DNA of 19,693 nucleotides, taken from Bacteroidales bacterium M2 (GTDB lineage: Bacteria; Bacteroidota; Bacteroidia; Bacteroidales; Muribaculaceae). The stretch lies in assembly GCA_001689415.1 (NCBI GenBank), contig LUJM01000065.1, positions 1-19,693 on the forward strand. The letters are read 5' to 3'. Below are positions 1 through 7,068 of the stretch, piece after piece. How positions within the stretch are numbered: position 1 is the first letter of the stretch; every line of letters starts with the position of its first letter. The notes beneath the pieces were generated by a model. It saw nothing but the letters and a program-made list of their open reading frames with translations. It did not search any database and was not told where the DNA came from. The position numbers and the translations under genes are program-made.

Positions 1-27
1 AACTCTCAAAAAATAACCGAAGTATTG
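1..27. repeat. Left copy of a 27-bp perfect inverted repeat
   Basis: These 27 bases, beginning AACTCTCAAAAAATAACC, are the exact reverse complement of 19541-19567. The match stops at base 27 on the inner side; on the outer side it may run past the window edge. Beyond an 11-base stretch with no identity there is a further short match, TTGTCAA on the opposite strand at 39-45, spaced identically at the right copy (19523-19529). The sequence shows the repeat. Whether it is a recombination site, a mobile-element end or a dispersed repeat is unknown. Confidence 0.85.
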
Positions 28-108
28 AAATTATTACATTGACAAAAAGTAAATTAACAAACTCAAAAACACATTTTCTATGTAAATCACCATTAAATAT
101 ATTGAAGC

Positions 109-146
109 AATCCCCATATTCGCATAATAATGCAAACATAGGGATT
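109..146 (-). other. 17-bp RNA stem-loop downstream of the thioredoxin-fold gene
   Basis: Read on the minus strand, two 17-base arms (AATCCCTATGTTTGCAT and ATGCGAATATGGGGATT) pair along their whole length around a TATT loop. The three non-Watson-Crick positions are all G-U, and only in minus-strand RNA; on the plus strand they would be A-C mismatches. The hairpin begins 26 bases after the stop of the thioredoxin-fold gene. No T tract follows, so it is not a classical intrinsic terminator. It may be a 3' end stability element, a factor-dependent terminator or part of a mobile-element end. Confidence 0.7.
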
Positions 147-172
147 ACTGATAATGTATTCAAGCTATGCAA

Positions 173-673
173 TTATTGGCCGAAATAATTGCTAAGTTCG
201 GTTTGGGTGGGGTTGTGTGCTACAATCTTGCCGCTCGGGTCGATGAGGACTGATCCGAGCCCTTTGTCAAGGCCGTAGCTGTCGATTACCGCACGTGCTG
301 TGTCGCCGCCGAGATGATACTGCGTAGAGCCGATAAGGCTGTCGCGACGCATAATCTCGCCAAATAACTCCTGCGAATCATCAAGATTGACGCTAAGGAG
401 CGTTAACCCCTTGCCTGGGTTGGCTCGCTGCCAGGCTGTATATTCATTGGCAGCCTGGCGAGAGGCTGCATCGGTCGATTTCCAGAAGTTGAGCATCACA
501 TACTTGCCGGCTTGATCGGCGAGCGATGTTTCCGGCGCTCGATTATCCTGCGCCGGAAGCCAGAGGGCCGGAGCCTGTTTGCCAATCGAAGTTCGATATT
601 GTGAATCGGCATAGCCTACGGCACACAAAAGCACGCCGATAAACATAGCCACTATGATCAATGTCTTTTTCAT
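173..673 (-). CDS. Secreted thioredoxin-fold protein lacking the CXXC site
   Basis: A 166-residue protein with an N-terminal signal or anchor segment (residues 1-22, MKKT followed by a hydrophobic run) and a TlpA/AhpC-like thioredoxin fold: an APALWLP strand near 34-40, VMLNFW at 59-64, LSVNLDD near 93-99 and a C-terminal SVLIDPSGKIVAHN segment. In relatives NFW is followed by a WCxxC active site. Here the run is NFWKSTDAAS, so the two cysteine positions are Asp68 and Ser71. The only cysteine is residue 17, in the signal segment. It therefore cannot act as a dithiol oxidoreductase; a binding or scaffolding role is inference. It lies 48 bases after the GldB-like gene and is probably the last gene of the operon. 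AGGA stands about 10 bases before the ATG. Confidence 0.75.
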   Translation of the reverse strand: MKKTLIIVAMFIGVLLCAVGYADSQYRTSIGKQAPALWLPAQDNRAPETSLADQAGKYVMLNFWKSTDAASRQAANEYTAWQRANPGKGLTLLSVNLDDSQELFGEIMRRDSLIGSTQYHLGGDTARAVIDSYGLDKGLGSVLIDPSGKIVAHNPTQTELSNYFGQ

Positions 674-721
674 TGTTGACGTTCCTTTCTGATATAGAAA
701 CGCCCTCGGAGCAATGTTTGT

Positions 722-1672
722 TTATCGGGCGAGGTATTCCGAGTTGATTAACACCGCATTACCCTTATAGAACGCCGGTTCGAGCATCGCTGCAGGTGTT
801 GCATCGGGATTGCGCTTGATATACTCCTCGACTATGCGGTAACCTATATATCGGCCTACACGCCCCGGTGTCGACGGACTCACGATACTGACTTCGGGAG
901 CGGGAGCAACGAGACGGTCGATAGTCGATGCCGACGTGTCGTAGAGCAACTGTCGCTGCACTATGCTATGCCATATGGCCTGTTCGTTTTCTCTTAGCCA
1001 GCGCAACTGTGCATCGGTATATCCTAATACCCCGGCAAGATCGGATTCGGGTACAAGACGCATCTTCACATATGCCAGTGCGCCTTCGTATACCATGCGC
1101 GACAACGCGATAGCATCTTCATCCTTAAGCATGTATGGGTAAGAGGTACCGACAAGTGCCTCGGCGATATCATAGGGCATGGCCTCGGGGGTCTTACCTT
1201 GGCGCATGTACACCGGCCAATGGCTATAGCCCGGATATTCGGCCCCAAGGTAATGATTGAGTGCTATGAGCATTACACTGTCGACAAACAGTATCGATTC
1301 CGGCCTGCCGTACACTACCGTGGCATAGCGCCGGTCGGGAAAGCGGATTCCGTCTTTTCGCGCTTGTGCAAGGATACATCCAAGCGACCGAGATACATAA
1401 GATGTATCTGTAAACACTGAGTCGACATCGGGCGTAAACACCTCTACCGCCTGCGACGATGCCCATGTATCGAGCAATTCGGCACTTGGCGGCTGCTCGC
1501 TGACTGTACGCATAAACGCATACAGGGCAATACTATCGCTATCAGGGCAATGGCTTGTGGTAAAATACCTGTATACAGGGGCTACATGCACACTGTCGCA
1601 ATCGGGCTTGGGCTTATTGCCCGAACACGATGCAAGCAGAGCGGCAAGTATGACGATAAAAGCGAGTCTCAT
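722..1672 (-). CDS. GldB-like lipoprotein
   Basis: An outer-envelope lipoprotein of about 316 residues. The signal peptide is a hydrophobic run ending in the lipobox LASC, after which the mature protein starts at Cys. The middle carries features I associate with Bacteroidota GldB-like proteins: HYLGAEYPGYSHWP, then MPYDIAEALVG, a helix SRMVYEGALAYVKMRL, and the late segment PGRVGRYIGYRIVEEY. GldB was named for gliding motility, but homologues are common in non-gliding gut Bacteroidales, so the cellular role here is open. The frame also opens at a GTG (1687) directly abutting the helicase stop. I prefer the ATG at 1672, but the GTG start would give a more basic signal-peptide n-region, so the choice is uncertain. 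Confidence 0.7.
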   Translation of the reverse strand: MRLAFIVILAALLASCSGNKPKPDCDSVHVAPVYRYFTTSHCPDSDSIALYAFMRTVSEQPPSAELLDTWASSQAVEVFTPDVDSVFTDTSYVSRSLGCILAQARKDGIRFPDRRYATVVYGRPESILFVDSVMLIALNHYLGAEYPGYSHWPVYMRQGKTPEAMPYDIAEALVGTSYPYMLKDEDAIALSRMVYEGALAYVKMRLVPESDLAGVLGYTDAQLRWLRENEQAIWHSIVQRQLLYDTSASTIDRLVAPAPEVSIVSPSTPGRVGRYIGYRIVEEYIKRNPDATPAAMLEPAFYKGNAVLINSEYLAR

Positions 1673-1687
1673 ATACTTATGAAACAC

Positions 1688-2998
1688 TTATTTAGCGCCG
1701 GAGTTGTCGGGCTTGTTCTTTTTTCGAGGTTTTCCGTGCCAATGGCGTTTGCCTTTGCTGTCTTTATTATCTGTCTGCGACGAATGTCTCGGTTTCGATT
1801 TGTGGAAATTTCGACCACGACGCTCACCGCTGCCGCCACGGTATTGCGGGCCTTCGCCAAGTTCGGCCGGAATCTCATCGCGCCTGACCTCGCAGCCAAG
1901 GAAACGCTCTATCGACGCCCAACGCTGCTGGTCGGCCTCGCTCACAAAAGTCACAGCCTTGCCTCCGGCACCGGCTCGGGCTGTACGTCCGATGCGGTGT
2001 ACATAGTCCTCGGCCTCGTGGGGCACATCATAGTTCACCACCATGGCGATATCGTCGACATCGATACCTCGCGACAGGATATCTGTAGCTATCAGTATCT
2101 CGATACGCCCTGCTCGAAATGCGAGCATCACATCCTCGCGGGCTTTCTGGTCGAGGTCGGAGTGCATCTCGGCGGCCTTCCATTTGCTACGGCGCAGACT
2201 CTGAGTAAGTTCTTTTACATTCTGCTTTGACGACGAGAACACAATCACCCTCTTGTCGTGGCCTTGTTCAAAGAGGCGTTTGAGCAAGGCTGCTTTCTGA
2301 CCCTGATAACAGATATACACCGACTGGTCAATCTTTTCAGCAGGCTTCGAAACTGCAATCTTCACCTCTTTGGGATTATTGAGGATGCTTGCTGCAAGCT
2401 GCTGTATTTTCTTGGGCATAGTAGCCGAGAACATCAGCGTCTGGCGTTCTTTGGGCAATTCGGCTACAATGCGCATTATATCGTCGGAAAAACCCATGTC
2501 GAGCATCCTGTCGGCCTCGTCAAGAATAAAATACTTGACTGCCGACAAGTCCACATAGCCCATTTTCATATGCGCCAGCAGTCGACCCGGGGTGGCAATC
2601 ACCATATCGGCGCCTTGCCTGAGGGCATGCTGCTGACGGGCAAACTCCTTTCCATCGTTGCCGCCGTGTATCGCAAGGCTGCTCACCGGTATATAATATG
2701 AAAAGCCTTCCATTTGGCGGTCGATCTGTTGCGCCAGCTCGTGAGTAGGCACCATGATTACGCACTTAACTTTCGAATCTGCCTCGGTGTCGGCAAGCAG
2801 GTCGATTACCGGCAGTAGATACGCCGCAGTCTTGCCGGTACCGGTCTGGGCGCAGGCTATCAAGTCGTTACCTTCAAGTATCAGCTCGATACTCTGCTCC
2901 TGGATAGGGGTGCACTCCTCGAAGTGCATGGCATCGAGTGCGTCAAGGATATCATCGGATAGTGATAGTTCGTCAAATCGCATAGTATAAGGTGTCAT
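1688..2998 (-). CDS. DEAD-box ATP-dependent RNA helicase (RhlE-like)
   Basis: A 436-residue RNA helicase with the full motif set in order: Q motif (TPIQEQ, about 30-35), motif I AQTGTGKT (50-57), Ia PTHELAQQ, Ib TPGRL, II DEAD (160-163), III SAT (191-193), IV VIVFSSS, V TDILSRGIDV and VI HRIGRTAR (334-341). The last 50 or so residues are a basic, low-complexity tail rich in Lys, Arg, Gly and His, typical of RhlE-type proteins that bind structured RNA. The family unwinds short duplexes in ribosome assembly or mRNA decay. The start codon overlaps the stop of the Hsp15-like gene as ATGA, which suggests translational coupling. A second in-frame ATG five codons later (MRFDEL) resembles the usual N terminus of relatives and is an alternative start. 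Confidence 0.93.
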   Translation of the reverse strand: MTPYTMRFDELSLSDDILDALDAMHFEECTPIQEQSIELILEGNDLIACAQTGTGKTAAYLLPVIDLLADTEADSKVKCVIMVPTHELAQQIDRQMEGFSYYIPVSSLAIHGGNDGKEFARQQHALRQGADMVIATPGRLLAHMKMGYVDLSAVKYFILDEADRMLDMGFSDDIMRIVAELPKERQTLMFSATMPKKIQQLAASILNNPKEVKIAVSKPAEKIDQSVYICYQGQKAALLKRLFEQGHDKRVIVFSSSKQNVKELTQSLRRSKWKAAEMHSDLDQKAREDVMLAFRAGRIEILIATDILSRGIDVDDIAMVVNYDVPHEAEDYVHRIGRTARAGAGGKAVTFVSEADQQRWASIERFLGCEVRRDEIPAELGEGPQYRGGSGERRGRNFHKSKPRHSSQTDNKDSKGKRHWHGKPRKKNKPDNSGAK

Positions 2999-3429
2999 TC
3001 AAACGATTCGTCATCGTCGTCCATATCGAAATCAAAATCCCAGCCGTCGTCGCCAATACTTTCGGTAAAGCGCGACAACTCACGACCTTCGCGTTTGGTG
3101 GGTCGGCCAAGACCTTTCTGACGGTCGATAAAACCGGATATTTTGACGACTTCGAGCAAATCGTACTCGGATTTTGGTGTTAGATTTTCAAGATAATCGG
3201 GCACAAGTTTCGCCCCAAGACGGTTTTCGGTCAAGGCCTTGACACGAAATGTATATGTAATCGGCGGTTTGCGCACTTTTATAATATCGCCTACATCAAT
3301 TGTTCGCGAGGGCTTAACTACCGTACCGTCGCCCATGCTTACTCGGCCTTTCTTACATGCATCTGTAGCGATAGTGCGGGTCTTGAAGACTCGCATCGCC
3401 CAAAGCCATTTATCAATTCGTGTTGCCAT
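2995..3429 (-). CDS. S4-domain RNA-binding protein (Hsp15 family)
   Basis: A 144-residue protein with an N-terminal S4 RNA-binding domain: RIDKWLWAMRVFKTRTIA at 4-21 and the GRVSMGDGTVVKPS core that follows. Relatives (Hsp15/YrfH) bind 50S subunits carrying stalled nascent chains and help recycle them. The frame is open a further 35 codons upstream, inside the Sel1 gene, but homology to the S4 family begins at MATRIDKW, so the ATG at 3429 is chosen. The C terminus is an acidic tail dominated by Asp and Glu. It starts 4 bases after the Sel1 stop and its TGA overlaps the helicase ATG, so it sits in the middle of a coupled operon. Its company with rplY and pth fits a ribosome-rescue role. Confidence 0.88.
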   Translation of the reverse strand: MATRIDKWLWAMRVFKTRTIATDACKKGRVSMGDGTVVKPSRTIDVGDIIKVRKPPITYTFRVKALTENRLGAKLVPDYLENLTPKSEYDLLEVVKISGFIDRQKGLGRPTKREGRELSRFTESIGDDGWDFDFDMDDDDESFE

Positions 3430-3433
3430 ATTC

Positions 3434-4684
3434 TTATTTTTGCCTCCAGCCGAAAATTGTTTTCTTGAAATGCTTACGGTGCTCGCGAGCTTCCTCGCTG
3501 TCATTCTCAATGGCCATATCGAGATACTTTGCACCGAGAGGAATATTCTGCCCTACTCCGCGACCATAGGCATATGCCACGCCCAAGGCGTTGAGAATGC
3601 GGCCGGAAGCCGGATACCACAAGTCATCGATATGCGTCTCGGCCTGGCGGAGATATCTAAATGCCGTGACATCGTCAGCAGCTACGCCCAGACCACCCTG
3701 GTACAGCACGCCCATTACTGCTGCTGCACGCCAGTCGCCGTCGACATTATAGGCTCGTCGAAGCCAGCGCATAGCCTCGCGATAGTCTACCGCTACACTA
3801 CCCCGGCCTTCAAAGTAATAATTCGCCATAAAGAAATAGGCCCGGGTATTACCGGCATCGGCAGCCTCTTTGTATAGTTCGAAAGCCTTGTCAAGGTCGC
3901 GCTCTACACCATAGCCCCGGCCATATAAGCCCGCAAGTCGGTAGGCCGAACGCTTGTCTCCGGCGTCGTATGCCATCTTTGTATAGCGAAATGCCCCCTC
4001 GGCATCATTGTGCTGATATTCGAGGTGCACGCCGTAGTCGGCACAACAGACAGGGCTACCGGCTTGAGCGAGGCGCTTGAGAAAAGCGAATACCTTGTTT
4101 TGATCGATATCGGCATACCGGGTTTCGCAAATTCTCATATAATTGCCGAAACCCGACGAGAGTCCGCTTTCAAACGACTGTTCGTAATAAGGTACTGCCA
4201 GCGGATAGGCCATACGGTTGTAGGCTTCCTCAAGGCCGTTGCTGCCATAGCGGTCAAGGAGGTCTTTAGCGACATCGGGATAAATCTCCAGTATATCGCC
4301 CCAGAAATAGGCATTGGCTATGATGTAGGCGCAGAAAAAGTCGCCGGCATCCGCCTGGACCTTGATATCGTTGAATGCATCTAAAGGCGTGATCGGGGCA
4401 TTCTTGATATCGACACCACAGCGCATGGCACATAGCAGGCCGGCAGAGCTTCCGCGTTTCACGCTCTCTGCAATAAGCCCGAGCCCCTGACGGTCGTTCT
4501 CAGGAAAGCCGCCACCGCTCCATACATACTGCTCGCCAAGGTAACAACGACCCAGAAAACACATAGCGTCGGCGTCTCCTGCTGCGGAGGCATCTCGGAG
4601 GACATCAAAACCACGCCGCATTGTGTCGGGGTCGTAACTTAGCCATATGGCCGCAATTGCCGAACGTACTATTTCGCTTATCAT
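3434..4684 (-). CDS. Sel1-like repeat protein
   Basis: A 416-residue protein built largely of Sel1/TPR-like helical repeats of about 36 residues. The clearest lie in the C-terminal half (roughly 225-390), with hallmarks such as AYRLAGLYGRGYGVERDLDKA, AYFFMANYYFEGRG and LGVAYAYGRGVGQN. The N-terminal part has weaker copies (AMCFLGRCYLG near 40, AYIIANAYFWG). No signal peptide or membrane segment is evident, so it is probably cytoplasmic. Sel1 proteins are protein-interaction scaffolds; the partner cannot be read from sequence. It lies 13 bases after the glycosyltransferase stop and 4 bases before hsp15, so it is cotranscribed with translation genes although its role may be unrelated. Confidence 0.85.
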   Translation of the reverse strand: MISEIVRSAIAAIWLSYDPDTMRRGFDVLRDASAAGDADAMCFLGRCYLGEQYVWSGGGFPENDRQGLGLIAESVKRGSSAGLLCAMRCGVDIKNAPITPLDAFNDIKVQADAGDFFCAYIIANAYFWGDILEIYPDVAKDLLDRYGSNGLEEAYNRMAYPLAVPYYEQSFESGLSSGFGNYMRICETRYADIDQNKVFAFLKRLAQAGSPVCCADYGVHLEYQHNDAEGAFRYTKMAYDAGDKRSAYRLAGLYGRGYGVERDLDKAFELYKEAADAGNTRAYFFMANYYFEGRGSVAVDYREAMRWLRRAYNVDGDWRAAAVMGVLYQGGLGVAADDVTAFRYLRQAETHIDDLWYPASGRILNALGVAYAYGRGVGQNIPLGAKYLDMAIENDSEEAREHRKHFKKTIFGWRQK

Positions 4685-4697
4685 CTGCTGTAATCCT

Positions 4698-5501
4698 TTA
4701 GTCCTGATTAATGTATTTAGATACTCCGTCGGTGCATCCTATCACTCCGGCAGCCGCACCTCGCTCGATATGCTCGAGGCTTTTCGAAATATTGGGATTG
4801 ACACTCTCGCGATGCCACAGGTGATAACACAGACCTATTCTGAAAAGCTTGAAATTATGATTTCCGTAGCGTGTAAGCCTGGCGCAAAGGTCTATATCCT
4901 CGCCACCCCAGCCTTCGAAAAATTCGTCGTAGCCGTTTACTGCCATGAAATCATTGCGCCAGAAGGCCATATTACAACCTATGCCCGACTTGGAATCAAC
5001 CTTATAACGATGCGACAGGCTCGGCCCGCAAAACGGTATGCGGACAGCCTTGAGCCTGTCCTTGAGAATCGCGCGTGAGAAAACCGACGGTATATCAAAC
5101 CGACCGGCCTCACAAGCCTGCGACGTATATTCGGGTGTTAGGCGTATCCTCGAACCTTTTACAAAGTATCCCGGCAGGGCTGCGGACTTATGGTCGGCAA
5201 CAAACATCGGATGCATCACAATGTCACCGTCGATTTGTATAATATAATCGCAATCAGTGGCGGCAACACTCTTGTTGCGTATCGCTGCAAGGCGAAAACC
5301 CTCGTCCGGATGCCATATATGTTTCACCGGCACAGGGCAACGCTTTGAAAAATGCTCAATGACCTCGCGGGTACTGTCGGCAGATCCATCGTCGCCGATA
5401 ATTATCTCATCAGGCATTAGCTTCTGCTTCAATGCCGATTCAAGGCACAGCCTCAATGCTTCTGGCCTGTTATAAGTCGATATTATCAGCGCTACAGTCA
5501 T
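4698..5501 (-). CDS. Family 2 glycosyltransferase
   Basis: A 267-residue GT-A glycosyltransferase. It starts with VALIISTYNRPEALRLCL, has the nucleotide-binding GDDGSADST (36-44), a DxD-type metal site in QIDGDIVM (DGD, 91-93), and a C-terminal acceptor/catalytic segment GYDEFFEGWGGEDIDL (190-205) typical of GT2 enzymes with a galactosyltransferase-like C-terminal domain. It transfers a sugar from a nucleotide donor, probably in envelope polysaccharide synthesis; donor and acceptor are not predictable. The frame runs upstream into pth, but the conserved fold begins at MTVALIIS, so the ATG at 5501, 4 bases after the pth stop, is used. No other polysaccharide genes are in the window. Confidence 0.88.
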   Translation of the reverse strand: MTVALIISTYNRPEALRLCLESALKQKLMPDEIIIGDDGSADSTREVIEHFSKRCPVPVKHIWHPDEGFRLAAIRNKSVAATDCDYIIQIDGDIVMHPMFVADHKSAALPGYFVKGSRIRLTPEYTSQACEAGRFDIPSVFSRAILKDRLKAVRIPFCGPSLSHRYKVDSKSGIGCNMAFWRNDFMAVNGYDEFFEGWGGEDIDLCARLTRYGNHNFKLFRIGLCYHLWHRESVNPNISKSLEHIERGAAAGVIGCTDGVSKYINQD

Positions 5502-5505
5502 CGGT

Positions 5506-6069
5506 CTATTTATTATTATATTTGCACATGGCAGTACCCAACCCGGCGAGGACAGTCTCCCTGATTGCATCTACTGCCACGAGAATGCGTTCGTCTACGA
5601 TTTTACGATCCTCCGGCGGGAATTTACCAAGCACGTAGTCTACCTGGCATCCACGCGGAAAGTCGTTACCAACGCCGAAACGCAGACGCGGATATGCGTC
5701 CGAGCCGAGCATCTGTGCTATATTCTTAAGACCGTTATGTCCGGCATCCGTGCCACGGCCTTTGATGCGTATTGCCCCCAAGGGCAGCGCTATATCATCG
5801 ACAAGCACGAGTATATTCTCTATATCGATACCTTCCTGGTCTTTCCAGTACCTCACGGCGTTGCCGCTCAGATTCATATATGTAGAGGGCTTGAGCAATA
5901 CCACTTGCTGGTTCTTGACTCGGCCACGACCCACATCGCCATAACGTCCGGTAGAAAAAGAAATATTGGACGCCTCAGCAAAGGCGTCCAATATCATAAA
6001 TCCTATGTTGTGGCGGGTGTCGCGGTATTCGTCACCGATATTACCCAGGCCAACAATAAGGTGCTTCAT
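5506..6069 (-). CDS. pth: Peptidyl-tRNA hydrolase
   Basis: A 187-residue enzyme of the usual bacterial Pth length. It cleaves the ester bond of peptidyl-tRNA released from stalled ribosomes. Catalytic and binding residues are visible: Asn10 in VGLGNIG, His20 in RHNIGF, the TYMNLSG loop at 61-67, Asp89/Asp90 in LVDDIALPLG, and GTDAGHNGLKNI near 104-115. It follows rplY after 21 bases and is followed 4 bases later by the GT2 gene. The stop codon is TAG, showing that TAG is used for termination in this genome. The rplY-pth adjacency is a common translation-gene arrangement. Confidence 0.96.
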   Translation of the reverse strand: MKHLIVGLGNIGDEYRDTRHNIGFMILDAFAEASNISFSTGRYGDVGRGRVKNQQVVLLKPSTYMNLSGNAVRYWKDQEGIDIENILVLVDDIALPLGAIRIKGRGTDAGHNGLKNIAQMLGSDAYPRLRFGVGNDFPRGCQVDYVLGKFPPEDRKIVDERILVAVDAIRETVLAGLGTAMCKYNNK

Positions 6070-6090
6070 GCTATAACTGCAGTGTTACGA

Positions 6091-6747
6091 TTATTTCGCA
6101 GCGGCAGCAGCGGCAGCAGCACCACGGGCAGCACGAGTAAGCTGTACGGCGCAAACAACGGCGTTCTTGGCGTTGACGAGCTCAAGACCTTCAATGTGGA
6201 TATCGCCTACTGCAAGCGATTTGCCAAGGCCAAGGCTGTCTACATTGATTACAAGACGCTCGGGGATGTTGGTGTAGAGTGCGCGTACTTTCAGTTTCTT
6301 CATCGAAAGCGACAGTTTACCACCGGCTTTTACACCTTCGGCGTGGCCTTCGAGTTTAACAGGCACTTCCATTACGATAGGCTTCTGGTCGTTCACCTCG
6401 AGGAAATCCATGTGAAGGATGTTGTCCTTTACGGGGTGGAACTGAAGATCTTTGAGGACTGCCATACGTTTTTCGCCGTTGATATCGAGCTCTACAGCGA
6501 AGATATCGGGAGTGTAGACCAGCTTACGTACTGCTTCGTTGGTTACAACGAGGTCGGTTGTGATAAGGCCTTTGCCATTGCCGATTTCTACGATTTTCTC
6601 ACCGGCTTTGAGGGTACCGTTGTAGGGAAGTTCAACGATAGCGCCACCGTTGAGTACTACAGGGATAAGACCCTGCTCGCGGAGGGCTTTGGTTGCCTTT
6701 TTGCCCAATTCTGTACGGGGCTGGGCTGCAAGTTTAAAAAGTTCCAT
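6091..6747 (-). CDS. rplY: 50S ribosomal protein L25, Ctc form
   Basis: A 218-residue member of the long L25 (TL5/Ctc) family that binds 5S rRNA. The N-terminal L25 domain spans about 1-90 (ELGKKATKALREQGLIPVVL; VFAVELDINGEKRMAVLKDLQ, with FAVEL in the beta domain). The C-terminal Ctc beta domain follows (PIVMEVPVKLEGHAEGVKAGGKL through SLGLGKSLAVGDI, in pieces). The protein ends in an alanine-rich tail encoded by a GC-rich, near-repetitive GCA/GCC tract at 6094-6120. It is the first gene of the operon with pth. A TAAATTTG -7 box lies about 75 bases upstream, and an inverted repeat stands in the leader. Confidence 0.95.
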   Translation of the reverse strand: MELFKLAAQPRTELGKKATKALREQGLIPVVLNGGAIVELPYNGTLKAGEKIVEIGNGKGLITTDLVVTNEAVRKLVYTPDIFAVELDINGEKRMAVLKDLQFHPVKDNILHMDFLEVNDQKPIVMEVPVKLEGHAEGVKAGGKLSLSMKKLKVRALYTNIPERLVINVDSLGLGKSLAVGDIHIEGLELVNAKNAVVCAVQLTRAARGAAAAAAAAK

Positions 6748-6772
6748 TGTGTTTGATTAGTTGTGTTACTAA

Positions 6773-6796
6773 AAATTAAGTATTGCTCCTTAATTT
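6773..6796 (-). promoter_or_regulatory. Leader hairpin before rplY
   Basis: On the minus strand AAATTAAG (6796-6789) and CTTAATTT (6780-6773) form a perfect 8-bp stem around an 8-base loop, and the run continues as TTTTTAG. It lies in the rplY 5' leader, 26 bases before the ATG. Being A-T rich it is weak as a terminator. It could be an attenuator or autoregulatory site of the ribosomal protein operon, or mere A-T palindromy. Confidence 0.35.
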
Positions 6797-6821
6797 CCCA
6801 TCACACGGGGATGCTAAAAAG

Positions 6822-6853
6822 CAAATTTATAGCACATCCCACATATGCAGAAA
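6822..6853 (-). promoter_or_regulatory. Promoter of the rplY operon
   Basis: A Bacteroidales-type -7 box TAAATTTG sits at 6829-6822. TTTC (one base off TTTG) lies 20 bases upstream at 6853-6850. Transcription would start near 6816, giving a leader of about 70 bases before rplY. Confidence 0.55.
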
Positions 6854-6874
6854 CATGCTAACTTATTGAATTAG

Positions 6875-6947
6875 AGCCGCGAGTGGGACTCGAACCCACG
6901 ACCTTTTCGTTACGAATGAAATGCTCTACCAACTGAGCTATTGCGGC
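6875..6947 (-). tRNA. tRNA-Thr (anticodon CGT)
   Basis: The minus strand folds into a 73-base cloverleaf from GCCGCAA to GCGGCT. The D arm is GCTC/GAGC, the T arm GTGGG/CCCAC with TTCGAGT, and the anticodon loop TTCGTAA has the CGT anticodon at 6912-6914, reading ACG threonine codons. CCA is not encoded, as is common in this phylum. Two stem positions are A-C mismatches: A6-C67 in the acceptor and A31-C39 closing the anticodon stem. All other stem pairs are Watson-Crick. A strong promoter lies just upstream. Confidence 0.95.
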
Positions 6948-6964
6948 AATCAAATTTAGCGCTG

Positions 6965-6996
6965 CAAAGTTAGTGCTTTATTTCCAATCTTGCAAA
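6965..6996 (-). promoter_or_regulatory. Promoter of tRNA-Thr
   Basis: The clearest promoter of the window. A -33 box TTTG (6996-6993), a spacer of exactly 20 bases and a -7 box TAACTTTG (6972-6965) stand on the minus strand, with the mature tRNA beginning 17 bases past the -7 box. Confidence 0.75.
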
Positions 6997-7005
6997 TAAA
7001 TTACT

Positions 7006-7054
7006 AAAAAAGAGCCGCAAAACATACTGTAGAGCACGCTTATACTTTTTGCTC
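7006..7054 (-). terminator. Possible terminator after the methyltransferase gene
   Basis: Minus-strand GAGC (7054-7051) can pair with GCTC (7015-7012), flanking a partly pairable AAAA/TTTT segment, and six T follow (7011-7006). The stem is interrupted and weak, so this is a tentative end of the restriction-modification transcript. Confidence 0.3.
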
Positions 7055-7068
7055 AATTGCTCAATCGG

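Noticed and set aside
3430..3534. Upstream start for the Hsp15 gene inside the Sel1 gene
   Set aside because: The additional 35 residues are the other-frame reading of the Sel1 C terminus. The S4 domain begins at MATRIDKW.
6094..6120. Near-repetitive GCA/GCC tract as a phase-variable microsatellite
   Set aside because: It encodes the alanine-rich tail common in L25/Ctc proteins, and the units are mixed rather than a uniform tandem repeat.
5737..6756. Long open plus-strand frame opposite rplY and pth (339 codons), and similar ones opposite pepO and the ABC-F gene
   Set aside because: They are antisense shadows of strongly conserved genes and show no recognisable protein sequence or start context.
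6873..7018. AGAGCCGC occurs at the tRNA 3' end (6873-6880) and again at 7011-7018, like an attachment-site duplication
   Set aside because: Only 8 bases match, the second copy lies on the 5' side of the tRNA, and the far end of the cassette has no counterpart. Chance is more likely.
7044..7062. Direct repeat TTGAGCAATTGAGCAA after the methyltransferase gene
   Set aside because: Short, A-T rich and isolated, with no array or paired copy elsewhere in the window. No CRISPR-like spacing was seen anywhere.
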